From Polyangiaceae bacterium (GTDB lineage: Bacteria; Myxococcota_A; Polyangia; Polyangiales; Polyangiaceae): DNA of 40,330 nt. The stretch lies in NCBI GenBank assembly GCA_016933275.1, contig JAFGBI010000261.1, positions 1 through 40,330 of the forward strand. Reading direction: 5' to 3'. Positions 15,760 to 24,565 of this stretch are shown here, one piece after another. Every line of letters starts with the position of its first letter. Position 1 is the stretch's first letter. The position numbers and the translations under genes are program-made. The notes beneath the pieces are model-generated. The model saw nothing but the letters and a program-made list of their open reading frames with translations, made no database searches and was not told the DNA's origin.

Positions 15760-17490
15760 TCAGCCGGGCGCGATCGCGGCGAGGGCGCTCCTCACGCGAG
15801 CCGCGATGGCCTCCGCGGCACCCTCCCGTGGGATGAGCTCGGACCGCTTCGGATCCGGTTCCGTGCGCGCCTTGAGCTCCACCCCCCCACGCTCGAGGCT
15901 CTTCGCCCCGACCGTCACGCGAAATGGGACACCGACGAGATCGGCGTCCTTGAACTTGACGCCGGGCCGGTCATCGCGGTCGTCCACCAGCACATCGATT
16001 CCGCGTGCTTCGAGCTCACGCTCGAGCTTGTCCACCACGGACTTCACGCTCGGCTCCGTGCCCAGGGCGACGATGTGGACATGGTACGGCGCGATGCTGA
16101 TTGGCCACCGGATGCCGTTGTCGTCGTGATGCTGCTCGATCGCCGTCGCCACCAGGCGCGACACCCCGATCCCATAGCAACCCATCACGAGGTGCTTGTT
16201 CTCGCCCTTCTCGTCGAGGTAGGTCGCGCCCATCTTCGCGGTGTAATGGGTGCCGAGCAGGAAGATGTGGCCCGCCTCGATGCCGCGGTAAAGGCGGAGG
16301 GACGCGCCGCACCGAGGGCACGCATCGCCCTCGCGGACGTTGCGCAAATCCACGACCTCCCCCTCGTAGTCGCGGCCGCGCACGACGTGGACGAAGTGCG
16401 CATCGGTCGCGTTGGCACCCGTGATCGCGTCGCGTACGGCCGCGGCATCGCGGTCCACTAGGAGGCGGCCCGAGAAACCGACCGGTCCGGCGAATCCGAC
16501 CGCGGCGCCCGTGGCCTTCTCGATGTCGTTCGCGGAGGCGAGGAAGACCTCGCGGGCACCGAGGACGCGCGCGAGCTTGACCTCGTTCACCTCGTGGTCG
16601 CCGCGCACTACCGCCATCGCGATGTCGTTGCCGGCGACGTAGAGCAGGCTCTTCAGGAAGCGCTCTGGCGGGGCCTCGAGGAATCGTGAGACATCCTCGA
16701 TGGTGCCCGCGCCAGGGGTCGCCACCTGCTCGCGGGGCGGTACGGCGTCCGGCTCGGGACCCACTGCAGGCGTCGTCGTTGTCGCGATCTCGAGGTTTGC
16801 CGCGTGTTCGCATGCGGTGCACGCGGCGATCTGGTCCTCGCCGCTCTGCACCAGGACCTGGAACTCCGCGCTTCCCGAGCCGCCCATCGCGCCCGAGTCG
16901 GCCGCGACCATTCGGTAGTCGAGTCCGAGCTGGTCGAAGATGCGACGGTATGCTACCCGCATCTTCTCGTAGGTCACGCGGGCCGCCTCCTCCGTCGCGT
17001 CGAACGAGTAGGCATCCTTCATCGAGAATTCCCGGCAGCGGAGGAGTCCCCCGCGTGGCCGCGGCTCGTCGCGGAACTTCGTCTGGATTTGGTAGAGATT
17101 CTTCGGAAGATCCCGGTAGCTCCGGATCTCCCGGCGCGCCAGATCCGTGATGATCTCCTCGTGCGTCGGTCCCAGGTGGTAGTCGGCGCCCTTGCGATCC
17201 TTGAGCCGGAGGAGGGTGTCGCCGAAGACCTCCCAGCGCCCCGACTCCTGGAAGTACTCGGCCGGGAGCAGCGCGGGGAGCAGGACCTCCTCGGCTCCGG
17301 CGCGGTCGAGTTCCCGGCGGATGATCGTCTCGATCTTGCGCAATACCCGTACCCCGAGCGGGAGGAAGCTGTAGATCCCCGCCCCGACCCGGCGGACGAA
17401 CCCCCCGCGCAGCAGGAGCACGTGGCTCACGCTCGTCGCGTCCGAGGGGGCTTCCTTCAGGGTCGGGAGGAGGGCGTGCTGATAGCGCAT
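15760..17490 (-). CDS. proS: Prolyl-tRNA synthetase, bacterial type with editing domain
   Basis: A class-II aminoacyl-tRNA synthetase of 576 residues that charges tRNA-Pro in the cytoplasm. It starts MRYQHALLPTLKEAPSDATSVSHVLLLRGGFVRRVGAGIYSFLPLG, the usual bacterial N-terminus. Class-II motif 2 is in QTKFRDEPRPRGGLLRCREFSMKDAYSF. The YbaK-like editing insertion spans roughly residues 235-390 (EDVSRFLEAPPERFLKSLLYVAGNDIAMAVVRGDHEVNEVKLARVLG). Motif 3 lies in HLVMGCYGIGVSRLVATAIEQ. The anticodon-binding domain follows (HIVALGTEPSVKSVVDKLERELEARGIDVLVDDRDDRPGVKFKDADLVGVPFRVTVG). The length is normal for the form with editing. Repeat copy 3 lies in the gap upstream. Confidence 0.96.
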   Translation of the reverse strand: MRYQHALLPTLKEAPSDATSVSHVLLLRGGFVRRVGAGIYSFLPLGVRVLRKIETIIRRELDRAGAEEVLLPALLPAEYFQESGRWEVFGDTLLRLKDRKGADYHLGPTHEEIITDLARREIRSYRDLPKNLYQIQTKFRDEPRPRGGLLRCREFSMKDAYSFDATEEAARVTYEKMRVAYRRIFDQLGLDYRMVAADSGAMGGSGSAEFQVLVQSGEDQIAACTACEHAANLEIATTTTPAVGPEPDAVPPREQVATPGAGTIEDVSRFLEAPPERFLKSLLYVAGNDIAMAVVRGDHEVNEVKLARVLGAREVFLASANDIEKATGAAVGFAGPVGFSGRLLVDRDAAAVRDAITGANATDAHFVHVVRGRDYEGEVVDLRNVREGDACPRCGASLRLYRGIEAGHIFLLGTHYTAKMGATYLDEKGENKHLVMGCYGIGVSRLVATAIEQHHDDNGIRWPISIAPYHVHIVALGTEPSVKSVVDKLERELEARGIDVLVDDRDDRPGVKFKDADLVGVPFRVTVGAKSLERGGVELKARTEPDPKRSELIPREGAAEAIAARVRSALAAIAPG

Positions 17491-17832
17491 GGGGTGGCCC
17501 TCCTAGCACGAGGGAACGGGCTAGCGGAGGGCCAGGTTCCGATCGGCGTTTCAGGTCCTCGATCTGTCGCGGCGACCGAACTGGTTGCCGCCGAAGAGCA
17601 GCAATCAGGTTGACTGCTGCGACAGACCAACAACCCTAGAGCACCGATCAGGCTGCCAACAACAACGGCAGCGCTGAGAACGCGTCCATGCGAGGCGAGG
17701 ACGCGTTTCCAGCGCGCGGCATGACGGGCTTCGGGCAGGGGACGATCCCGAAAGAGCCGTTACGTCACTTTCTTCCTTCGGCCCCCTAGCCGATCCCCCT
17801 TCCCCGGGAACGCTCGCGCCGCGTTGCTGCGC
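17491..17832. other. Intergenic stretch with rearranged repeat
   Basis: 342 bases between the start of proS and the end of the hybrid kinase gene. Repeat copy 3 occupies 17593-17715. The rest shows no gene, no T-run terminator and no clear promoter. Confidence 0.5.
17593..17715. repeat. MITE-like repeat, copy 3 (rearranged)
   Basis: The left head (CTAGAGCACCGATCAGG from 17636) and the hairpin (right arm GGACGCGTTTCCAGCGC ending 17715) are present in the usual order, but everything right of the hairpin is missing. Upstream of the head, at 17593-17635, sits a reverse-complement version of the usual right tail (AGAGCAGCAATCAGGTTG...CAACAACC). The element is thus tail-inverted, head, hairpin. 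Confidence 0.8.
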
Positions 17833-20700
17833 CTACCCGCCCTCGAGCGCTCGACGAACCGCCTTGCCAAGCTCCTCCGGTCGGTAGGGTTTCATGAGCC
17901 AGAGATCACCCCGGTTCCCGCTCGTCCGGTGGCCCTGCTCGGGTGTGTATCCCGTGACCATCAGCGCCCGCTGGCCAGGACGGTGCCGGCGCATCTGCTC
18001 GAGGGTTGCGACACCATCGAGGCCCGGCATCATCATGTCGAGAACCACCAGCTCGAACTCTGGCATCGGATGGCTCCCCTTCCAAAGCGCCAATGCCGCT
18101 TCGCCGGAAGGAGCGGTGGCGACGGAGTAGCCGAGCTGTTCGAGGATTCGGCGGGCAGTACGGAGCTGCACCGGCTCGTCGTCGACCACTAGGATCCGTT
18201 CGGTGCCGCGACCGGCGGGGACCGGACGAGAGCTCATGCGGGCGTTGCCTCCCGCGTCCAGTGGCAGATAGAGCTCGAACTTGCTGCCGCTGCCCAGTTC
18301 GCTCGTCACCGCCACGAACCCGAGCGCGTCCTTGACGATCCGGTGCACGATGGCAAGACCGAGTCCCGCGCCGCTTCGCGGTCTCCCCGGAGTCTTCGAG
18401 GAGAAGAACGGCTCGAAGACGTGACCGATGTTCTCCGAGGCGATGCCGGGCCCCGTGTCTTCGACCTCGATCACGGCGTAGTGGCCCGGTTCGATGCGCT
18501 CGATTCCCTGTTGAGCTTCGGTCAGGGACCGCGCCGAGGCGCGCACGGTGATGGTGCCGGGGCCGTGGATCGCTTCGGCCGCGTTGATCACCAGGTTGGA
18601 CACCGCCCGAACCATGTGGGCCTTGGACGCGCGCACCGTCAGTGGGCAATTCGCTGCGAGAACCCGCACCTTCACCGCCGGGTTGCGATCGGCGACGGCA
18701 GATTGGATGAAACCCTCTCCGGTTAGGAGCCGATTTACCTCCACCGGCACCTTGGTCGTGGCATTCGTCTGCCCCAGGGTGAGAAGGTCCCGGATCGTGT
18801 CCGCCGCCCGCAGCCCCGCCTGGCGGAGGGTGTCAAGATCCTCGAACACCGCCGGCGGCACTCCCACGTTCTGTTCAGTGGTCTGCCTCAGATCACAAGC
18901 GATGGTCTCCGGCAGCCCGACGAGGGGTCCGAGGACGTTGTTGAGATCGTGCGCCACGCCACCCGCGATGAGCGAGAGCGAACGCAACCGCTCCGCCGCT
19001 ACCCGCCTCTCTTCCTCCGCCTGCGCGTTCAGCCGTGCCTGCCGGAGCACGTCCTCGTGGAGCTGCATGGTCTTGACGGCACTGCCAATCTGCTCGCGCA
19101 GCACTGCATAGAGCTCGTGGCTCTGCGGGAGCTCGAGCACTGCCGCCCCCAGCCTCTGCCACTCGAAGGTGAGCGGGAGGATCGCCAGCGAGCGCCGTTC
19201 TCCGATCGTCAACGCCCCTTCCGGCAGCAGTTGGCGTGCGGGGTACGGCGCCTCCGCGAGCGGGACGGGTCGTCCGTCGGTGACGCAGGCCAAGGGGACG
19301 AGCGCGTCCGGGTCGTCTCGGGCGAAGGTGGCCACGAAGGCATTCCGAATCGAGAGTCGTGGCAGTTGCGACTCGAGGGCAGCCCGAAGCTTGGGCCGTT
19401 CGAACGAACTCGCCAAGAGCTCCCAATTTCCCCGGAGCTGCTCGGTCAGGTTCTCCTCGTGGAGACGTCGTCGCCCCTCCCGCCGATGTATGGTCTGGCC
19501 AACCAGCACCTGCGCGTCGTAAAAGGTCTGGTCGAGCTCGGGGAAGAGCCCCCGTGTTTCGGCGACAGAGCGCAGCGAATTGACCAGGTGTTGCAGCTCG
19601 TGGATGGGGGAATCGGGGTGGGCTACCTCGCCCAGCAGCTCCTGGAGCTCTCGTTTGAGCGCGCCCCGCTCTCCGGCACACTCGGCATCGAGCGCTTCCG
19701 AGAAGGCCTGTGCCCATCGGTCGCGCGTCACGCGGTGATTGAGTAGGGGGGCGAGGGCCTCCGCGGCAACGCTCTGCGACCTAGCTGGTGGGAGTTGGCT
19801 CGCGCCTTCCCCCCTCTCGTACCGCCCCCCCCAGGCGCGGTGGCATCCGCAGGACTCTCTCAGCACCGGCTCGGTGGGGAACGTAACCACTTCCGGCGGG
19901 GGGTTTCCCTGCCACGCACCCACCAGATGACTCACCGCTGCGCTCCCGAGCTCCATGATGGGCTGCCGTACGGTCGTGAGCCTCGGGTCGCACGTGCGCG
20001 ACCTCGGCGCATCGTCGAAGCCCGCCACGGCGACGTCATCTGGGCAATGGATCCCCACGGCCTCCAGCGCCTCGATCGCACCCACCGCCATGTCGTCGTT
20101 GGCAGCGATCAACGCATCGAAGGCCTGGCCTCCACGGAGGAGCTCACGAGTCGCTTCTAGACCCGAAATGGCGGAGAAATCCCCGTAGATGACCGCGTCC
20201 TCGGAGAGATCCACCCCCAGGCGGGCGAGCGCCTCGCGGGTCGCTGCCAGGCGCTGTTCGGACTCCTCGTGTCCCGGCGGCCCGGCGACGTACACGAAGT
20301 ATCGCCGGTCGTGCACCCTCACCAGGTGTCGGGCGATCTCGGCCGCCCCACCATGATTGTCCACCAGCAGACTCGAAACCGACGGACATCGCTGACCGAT
20401 CGCGCAAGTGGGTACGCGGCAGCGATCCTCGAGCAAGGAGAGCACCTTCTCGAGCGCACGTCCCGAAGCGATACACCCGGCGACGACGATCACGCCGTCG
20501 ATCTGCTGCGAAGAAACCAGGGAGTAGACGACCGATTGAGCGCGTCCGCAGGACTTCCAGTCCGTACACCCCGCGTAGACCCACAGGTCGATATTCCGCT
20601 CGATGCACGCCTGCTCCACGCCTTCCCGCAGAAGGCCTTGGTAGTCAGAACGCATACCCACGTTGTTCGTGAGCAAGGCGATCACTTTTCGTCGCGGCAT
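17833..20700 (-). CDS. Hybrid sensor histidine kinase: LacI-type sensor, kinase, receiver
   Basis: A 955-residue protein with no TM segment or signal peptide, so probably a cytoplasmic sensor. Residues about 1-290 are a LacI/periplasmic-binding-protein-type ligand domain without the DNA-binding helix-turn-helix (KVIALLTNNVGMRSDYQGLLREGVEQA, DGVIVVAGC, FDALIAANDDMAVGAIEALEAVGI, VAVAGFDDAPRS, LTTVRQPI), ending in the cysteine motif RESCGCH. A helical linker (300-570) follows, then the H-box GGVAHDLNN with H584, N-box NLVINAAEAI (about 702), G1 VEDTGPGI, F-box EPFFSSK and G2 GAGLGLAIV. The receiver from about 835 has DD at 840-841, phospho-acceptor D888 in LVVLDMMMPG and K937 in LMKPY. Start ATG at 20700. 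A sugar ligand is suggested by the LacI fold only. Confidence 0.9.
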   Translation of the reverse strand: MPRRKVIALLTNNVGMRSDYQGLLREGVEQACIERNIDLWVYAGCTDWKSCGRAQSVVYSLVSSQQIDGVIVVAGCIASGRALEKVLSLLEDRCRVPTCAIGQRCPSVSSLLVDNHGGAAEIARHLVRVHDRRYFVYVAGPPGHEESEQRLAATREALARLGVDLSEDAVIYGDFSAISGLEATRELLRGGQAFDALIAANDDMAVGAIEALEAVGIHCPDDVAVAGFDDAPRSRTCDPRLTTVRQPIMELGSAAVSHLVGAWQGNPPPEVVTFPTEPVLRESCGCHRAWGGRYERGEGASQLPPARSQSVAAEALAPLLNHRVTRDRWAQAFSEALDAECAGERGALKRELQELLGEVAHPDSPIHELQHLVNSLRSVAETRGLFPELDQTFYDAQVLVGQTIHRREGRRRLHEENLTEQLRGNWELLASSFERPKLRAALESQLPRLSIRNAFVATFARDDPDALVPLACVTDGRPVPLAEAPYPARQLLPEGALTIGERRSLAILPLTFEWQRLGAAVLELPQSHELYAVLREQIGSAVKTMQLHEDVLRQARLNAQAEEERRVAAERLRSLSLIAGGVAHDLNNVLGPLVGLPETIACDLRQTTEQNVGVPPAVFEDLDTLRQAGLRAADTIRDLLTLGQTNATTKVPVEVNRLLTGEGFIQSAVADRNPAVKVRVLAANCPLTVRASKAHMVRAVSNLVINAAEAIHGPGTITVRASARSLTEAQQGIERIEPGHYAVIEVEDTGPGIASENIGHVFEPFFSSKTPGRPRSGAGLGLAIVHRIVKDALGFVAVTSELGSGSKFELYLPLDAGGNARMSSRPVPAGRGTERILVVDDEPVQLRTARRILEQLGYSVATAPSGEAALALWKGSHPMPEFELVVLDMMMPGLDGVATLEQMRRHRPGQRALMVTGYTPEQGHRTSGNRGDLWLMKPYRPEELGKAVRRALEGG

Positions 20701-21052
20701 CGGTCCGCCCGACCAAGAGTCTGCCACAATTGCGCGTCGGTCCTCCGCGGTACCGGTTCCATCTCGACCCGCTCGAAGCAGGAGCCGGTGGTCCCGCTCG
20801 TTCCCGCCAGTCCCGCCGGCTGGCCGCCTACACCACGCGGCCGTCTCGCTCGAAGTCTCCAGTCGGGTTCGCACGTGGGGCCTGTCCTCCGTGGCCAACC
20901 CAGGGTCCCCAACGCCCCCGCAGACCGGGTCGTCGTCGCCGTTCGCCGACAGGTGACGCCCCCATCGAGAGAGGGCTCCCTTGAAGGTCAGGTGATCTCG
21001 TACTAGTAGCGGCCCTTCTGGCGCGCCGGCTTGCGCCCAGAAGTGTGCGGCG
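20701..21052. other. Divergent intergenic stretch, kinase gene and dapF operon
   Basis: 352 bases between two divergent transcription units, so it must hold both promoters. Reading frames are open through parts of it, but none resembles a protein. I find no convincing -35/-10 pair and no palindrome longer than about six bases. Confidence 0.45.
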
Positions 21053-21904
21053 ATGCGATTCTCGAAGTACCACGGGCTCGGGAACGACTACCTCGTAATG
21101 GATCCGAAGGTGGTGGGGCAAGACCTCACACCGGCGGAGATCCGTCTGATCTGCCACCGCAACTACGGTCCGGGCTCCGACGGTGTCCTCTGGGGGCCGC
21201 TCCCCTCCGAGGACGGGGACTTCGCGGTGCGGATCTTCAACCCCGACGCGAGCGAGGCAGAGAAGAGCGGCAACGGGCTCCGCATCTTCTGCCGGTACCT
21301 ATTCGATCGTGGGCTCGTGACTGGCGATCGCTTCGTTGTGTCGACGCTCGGTGGGGCCGTTGCCTGTCGGGTGCACCCCGGTGGGAAGCTGGTGGACGTT
21401 GCGATGGGTCGCGTGAGCTTCGACTCCGAGCGGATTCCCGTCTTGGGGCCGCGGCGCGAGGTGATCCAAGAGTCCATCACCATCGACGGCCGCGCGTACG
21501 AGTACACTGCTGCCACCATCGGCAACCCCCATTGCGTCCTGCTCCTCGACCAGATCTCGCCCGAGCTCGCCCGCGCCATCGGTCCCGCGATCGAAACCGA
21601 CCCACGATTCCCAAACCGCACCAACGTGCAATTCATGAAGGTGCTCGGCCGTCGCGAGATCCAGATCGAGATCTGGGAACGTGGCGCGGGGTACACGCTG
21701 GCCTCGGGGTCCTCGAGCAGTGCCGCCGCGGCGGTCGCGCGGCGGCTCGGGCTCTGCGATCGGGAGATCGTCGTGCGTATGCCAGGCGGGTCGCTGGCAA
21801 TTTCGGTGGACGACGATTTCGCCGTCGACATGACCGGACCCGTCGTCCACGTCGCGGACGGGGAGGTGCGCGCCGAGGCCTTCACTACGGAACGGATCCC
21901 CTAG
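21053..21904 (+). CDS. dapF: DapF-like diaminopimelate epimerase with Ser in place of both catalytic Cys
   Basis: A 283-residue protein with the full DapF fold. Its start is MRFSKYHGLGNDYLVMDP, and ATIGNPHCVLLLDQ and FPNRTNVQFMKVL are conserved strands. DapF converts LL- to meso-diaminopimelate with two cysteines, one as base and one as acid. Here the first motif, normally ..E.CGNG.R, reads EAEKSGNGLRIF (codon AGC). The second, normally G.T.ACGTGAC, reads GAGYTLASGSSSSA (TCG at the cysteine position). All other signature residues I can check are kept. It is the first gene of an operon, with dapL starting 4 bases after its stop and lysA beyond. Either serine variants work, or the enzyme has another role. 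Start ATG at 21053. Confidence 0.85.
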   Translation: MRFSKYHGLGNDYLVMDPKVVGQDLTPAEIRLICHRNYGPGSDGVLWGPLPSEDGDFAVRIFNPDASEAEKSGNGLRIFCRYLFDRGLVTGDRFVVSTLGGAVACRVHPGGKLVDVAMGRVSFDSERIPVLGPRREVIQESITIDGRAYEYTAATIGNPHCVLLLDQISPELARAIGPAIETDPRFPNRTNVQFMKVLGRREIQIEIWERGAGYTLASGSSSSAAAAVARRLGLCDREIVVRMPGGSLAISVDDDFAVDMTGPVVHVADGEVRAEAFTTERIP

Positions 21905-21908
21905 CGCC

Positions 21909-23138
21909 ATGGCCAGGACGAACCCCCACTACGACAAGCTCGCGGCAGGGTACCTCTTCCCGGAGATCGCCCGGCGGGCCCAGGCCTTCGCCGCTGAGAA
22001 CCCGGGTGTCAGGCTCCACCGTCTCGGGATTGGCGATACGACGGAGCCGCTCGTGCCGGCCGTGATCGCGGGGCTCCATCAGGGTGTCGAGCGCCTCGCC
22101 ACTGTCGCCACCTACACCGGATATGGTGACTACGAGGGGGATCCTCCGATCCGCGAGGCCATCGCCCGTCTCTATCGGCGACGCGGCGTGGCGTTGGGGC
22201 TCGACGAGATCTTCGTCAGCGACGGTGCCAAGCCGGACTCCGGGAACATCCAGTCCGTCTTCGCCCCGGACAGTGTGGTGGCCGTGCAGGATCCGGCATA
22301 CCCCGTGTACGTGGACACCAACGTGATTGCTGGTCGCACGGGTCCCTTCGACGCGATCCTGCAAGAGTACGGCGGGCTCGTCTACATGCCCTGCCGCGCG
22401 GAGAATCGCTTCTTTCCCGAACTGCCTACCAAGGCAGTCGATCTCATCTACATCTGCAGCCCCAACAACCCGACGGGCGCGGTGGCAACCCACGCCGACC
22501 TTGCTCGCTTCGTGGCCTTCGCGCGGCAACGACGGGCCGTCATCGTATTCGATGCCGCCTACTCCGCCTTCATCAAGGATCCGTCCCTCCCGCGCAGCAT
22601 CTTCGAGGTAGAAGGGGCCCGGGAGTGTGCCCTCGAGATCCACAGCCTCTCGAAGACCGCGGGGTTCACCGGCGTTCGGCTCGGTTGGACCATCGTGCCG
22701 CGGGACCTTGTGTTGGAGGACGGCGGACCCGGCAAGGTCAATCGCCTCTGGCGTCGTCGCCAGAGCACCTTCTTCAATGGGCCCTCGAACGTGGTCCAGG
22801 CCGGTGGGGTGGCGGCGCTGAGCGACGCCGGACTCGCGGAGTGTCAGATCGTCATCGACTACTACCTGGAGAACGCGCGGATCATCCGCTCCACGCTCAC
22901 CTCCCTTGGACTCACCTGCTATGGCGGCGACAACGCGCCCTACGTGTGGCTCGAAACCCCAGGGCGGATGAATTCATGGGAATTCTTTGACCGGCTGCTC
23001 CGCGAGGCGAACGTGATCGTAACGCCGGGTTCGGGCTTTGGACCGAGCGGCGAAGGGTACGTCCGACTGAGTTCGTTCGGTCATCGCGAGGACGTCGAGG
23101 CGGCAGCAGCGAGTATCCGGGACCGGTTGCGCCCGTGA
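21909..23138 (+). CDS. dapL: LL-diaminopimelate aminotransferase
   Basis: A 409-residue fold-type-I PLP aminotransferase that makes LL-diaminopimelate directly from tetrahydrodipicolinate, using glutamate, and bypasses the succinylase and acetylase steps. Family signatures are the N-terminal NPHYDKLAAGYLFPEIARRA, YTGYGDYEGDPPIREAIA, FVSDGAKPDSGNIQSVF, DPAYPVYVDTNVIAG, CSPNNPTGAVA, and the PLP lysine motif SLSKTAGFTGVRLGWT. APYVWLETP and a final GYVRLSSFGHREDV follow, as in plant and chlamydial enzymes. Length is normal. It is translated 4 bases after the DapF-like gene and lies 55 bases before lysA, so the three form a lysine/meso-DAP operon. Confidence 0.95.
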   Translation: MARTNPHYDKLAAGYLFPEIARRAQAFAAENPGVRLHRLGIGDTTEPLVPAVIAGLHQGVERLATVATYTGYGDYEGDPPIREAIARLYRRRGVALGLDEIFVSDGAKPDSGNIQSVFAPDSVVAVQDPAYPVYVDTNVIAGRTGPFDAILQEYGGLVYMPCRAENRFFPELPTKAVDLIYICSPNNPTGAVATHADLARFVAFARQRRAVIVFDAAYSAFIKDPSLPRSIFEVEGARECALEIHSLSKTAGFTGVRLGWTIVPRDLVLEDGGPGKVNRLWRRRQSTFFNGPSNVVQAGGVAALSDAGLAECQIVIDYYLENARIIRSTLTSLGLTCYGGDNAPYVWLETPGRMNSWEFFDRLLREANVIVTPGSGFGPSGEGYVRLSSFGHREDVEAAAASIRDRLRP

Positions 23139-23193
23139 TCGACCACCTGGCGAGCGCGAGCGTGGGATTCGAGCCAAGGGCGAGGCATTCACG

Positions 23194-24513
23194 ATGGCGG
23201 TAGCTCACGGCGGGCCGGTCACGCCCGCGAAGGTGGCGGAGTCGGTGGCGCTGGTCGGCACGCCGCTCTACCTCTACGACGAGGCGACCATCATCGCGAA
23301 GTGCTCGCGCATCCTCGCGATGCCCAACGCCTTCGGCCTCCACGTCGGCTACGCGATGAAGGCAAACTCGAGCCGAGCGATCCTCGAGCTCGTCGCCGGT
23401 GCGGGGCTCGGCGTCGACGCGAGCTCGCTGAACGAGGCTCGTCGCGCCCACCTCGCCGGTATCCCGCTCCATCGTGTCATGCTCACCACCCAGGAGGTCC
23501 CGTCCGGCGAGGACCGCGTGGACCTCGAGCGGATGGTCGCCGGGGGACTTCGCTACAACGCCTGCTCGTTCCGGCAGCTCGAGGCCATCGCGGATCTTGC
23601 CGGGAGCCGGGACCTCCCGATTGCCGTGCGCGTGAACCCCGGCGCCGGGTCCGGCGAGAGCGTGACGAGGAACACGGGCGACAAGTACTCGAGCTTCGGC
23701 ATCCACCCGCACGATCACGCACGTGCCGCGGCGCTCGCGCGCGAGCGCGGTGTCCACATCGGTGCCGTCCACGTGCACATCGGGTCGGGGGGCGATCCCG
23801 AGTCGTGGCGCGCGAACATCGACCGCATGCTCGCGATCACCGAGCGCCACTTCCCGGACGCGACGACGCTGAACCTCGGGGGTGGCTTCAAGGAGGCGCG
23901 TATGCCCGATGAGCGTCCCGCGGACGTGGACGCGCTGGGGCGCTACGCGAAGGATCGGTTCGAGGACTTCGCGGCGCGAACGGGGCGGCGGCTCACGATG
24001 GTCGTCGAGCCGGGCACCTACATCGTCGCGAACGCCGGCTATCTGGTCACGACCGTGATCGATCGGAAATCGTCGGGATCGGATGGCTTCGACTTCGTTG
24101 TGTGCGACGGCGGCATGGAGTCGAGCACCCGGCCGCTGCTCTACGGCTCCCGCCACCCGTTCTACGTCGTTTCGCGGCGTGGGGCGCTCCGTTCGTCGGA
24201 GTTCGTCGCCGCTGACCCCGGTGAGCCGCAGGCGCCGCGGGTGGTCGTCGGTCGATGCTGCGAGAGCGGCGACTCGCAGACGTTGGACGACCACGGCCAC
24301 ATCGTGCCGCGGCCAATGGCGGACCCGGCCGTCGGGGATTTCCTCGTCGTCGGCGGTGCCGGTGCGTACGTCTCCGCGATGGCCCTGGTCGGGTACAATT
24401 CCCATCCGCAGGCGCCGGAGGTGCTGCTGCGTCGCGATGGCCGCCTCCAGGTGATTCGGCAGCGGCAGACGCTCGGTCAGCTCATCGTGAACGAGCGGTC
24501 GCTCGAGGGGTGA
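23194..24513 (+). CDS. lysA: Diaminopimelate decarboxylase (LysA family)
   Basis: A 439-residue alanine-racemase-fold PLP decarboxylase that makes lysine from meso-diaminopimelate. It has the start GTPLYLYDE, the PLP lysine in VGYAMKANSS, the barrel motifs AGLGVDASSLNEARRAHLAGI and HVHIGSGG, LNLGGGF, and EPGTYIVANAGYLVTTV. The acceptor-site motif CESGD is in VVGRCCESGD, and the C-terminal GAYVSAMALVGYNSHPQAPEVLL is typical. Placement after dapL supports the assignment. The family also includes ornithine, arginine and related decarboxylases, and the substrate-binding loops differ somewhat from the E. coli form. ATG at 23194. Confidence 0.88.
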   Translation: MAVAHGGPVTPAKVAESVALVGTPLYLYDEATIIAKCSRILAMPNAFGLHVGYAMKANSSRAILELVAGAGLGVDASSLNEARRAHLAGIPLHRVMLTTQEVPSGEDRVDLERMVAGGLRYNACSFRQLEAIADLAGSRDLPIAVRVNPGAGSGESVTRNTGDKYSSFGIHPHDHARAAALARERGVHIGAVHVHIGSGGDPESWRANIDRMLAITERHFPDATTLNLGGGFKEARMPDERPADVDALGRYAKDRFEDFAARTGRRLTMVVEPGTYIVANAGYLVTTVIDRKSSGSDGFDFVVCDGGMESSTRPLLYGSRHPFYVVSRRGALRSSEFVAADPGEPQAPRVVVGRCCESGDSQTLDDHGHIVPRPMADPAVGDFLVVGGAGAYVSAMALVGYNSHPQAPEVLLRRDGRLQVIRQRQTLGQLIVNERSLEG

Positions 24514-24565
24514 GGTCGGTGCGCGAGGTCTGGCCACCGAGCATCGAATCGGGCATGGTCGCCTC

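Noticed and set aside
16016-17509. Long antisense and shifted frames inside proS, argD, recD2 and the lysA region
   Set aside because: They are Arg/Pro/Gly-rich, carry no motifs and mirror strong genes on the other frame.
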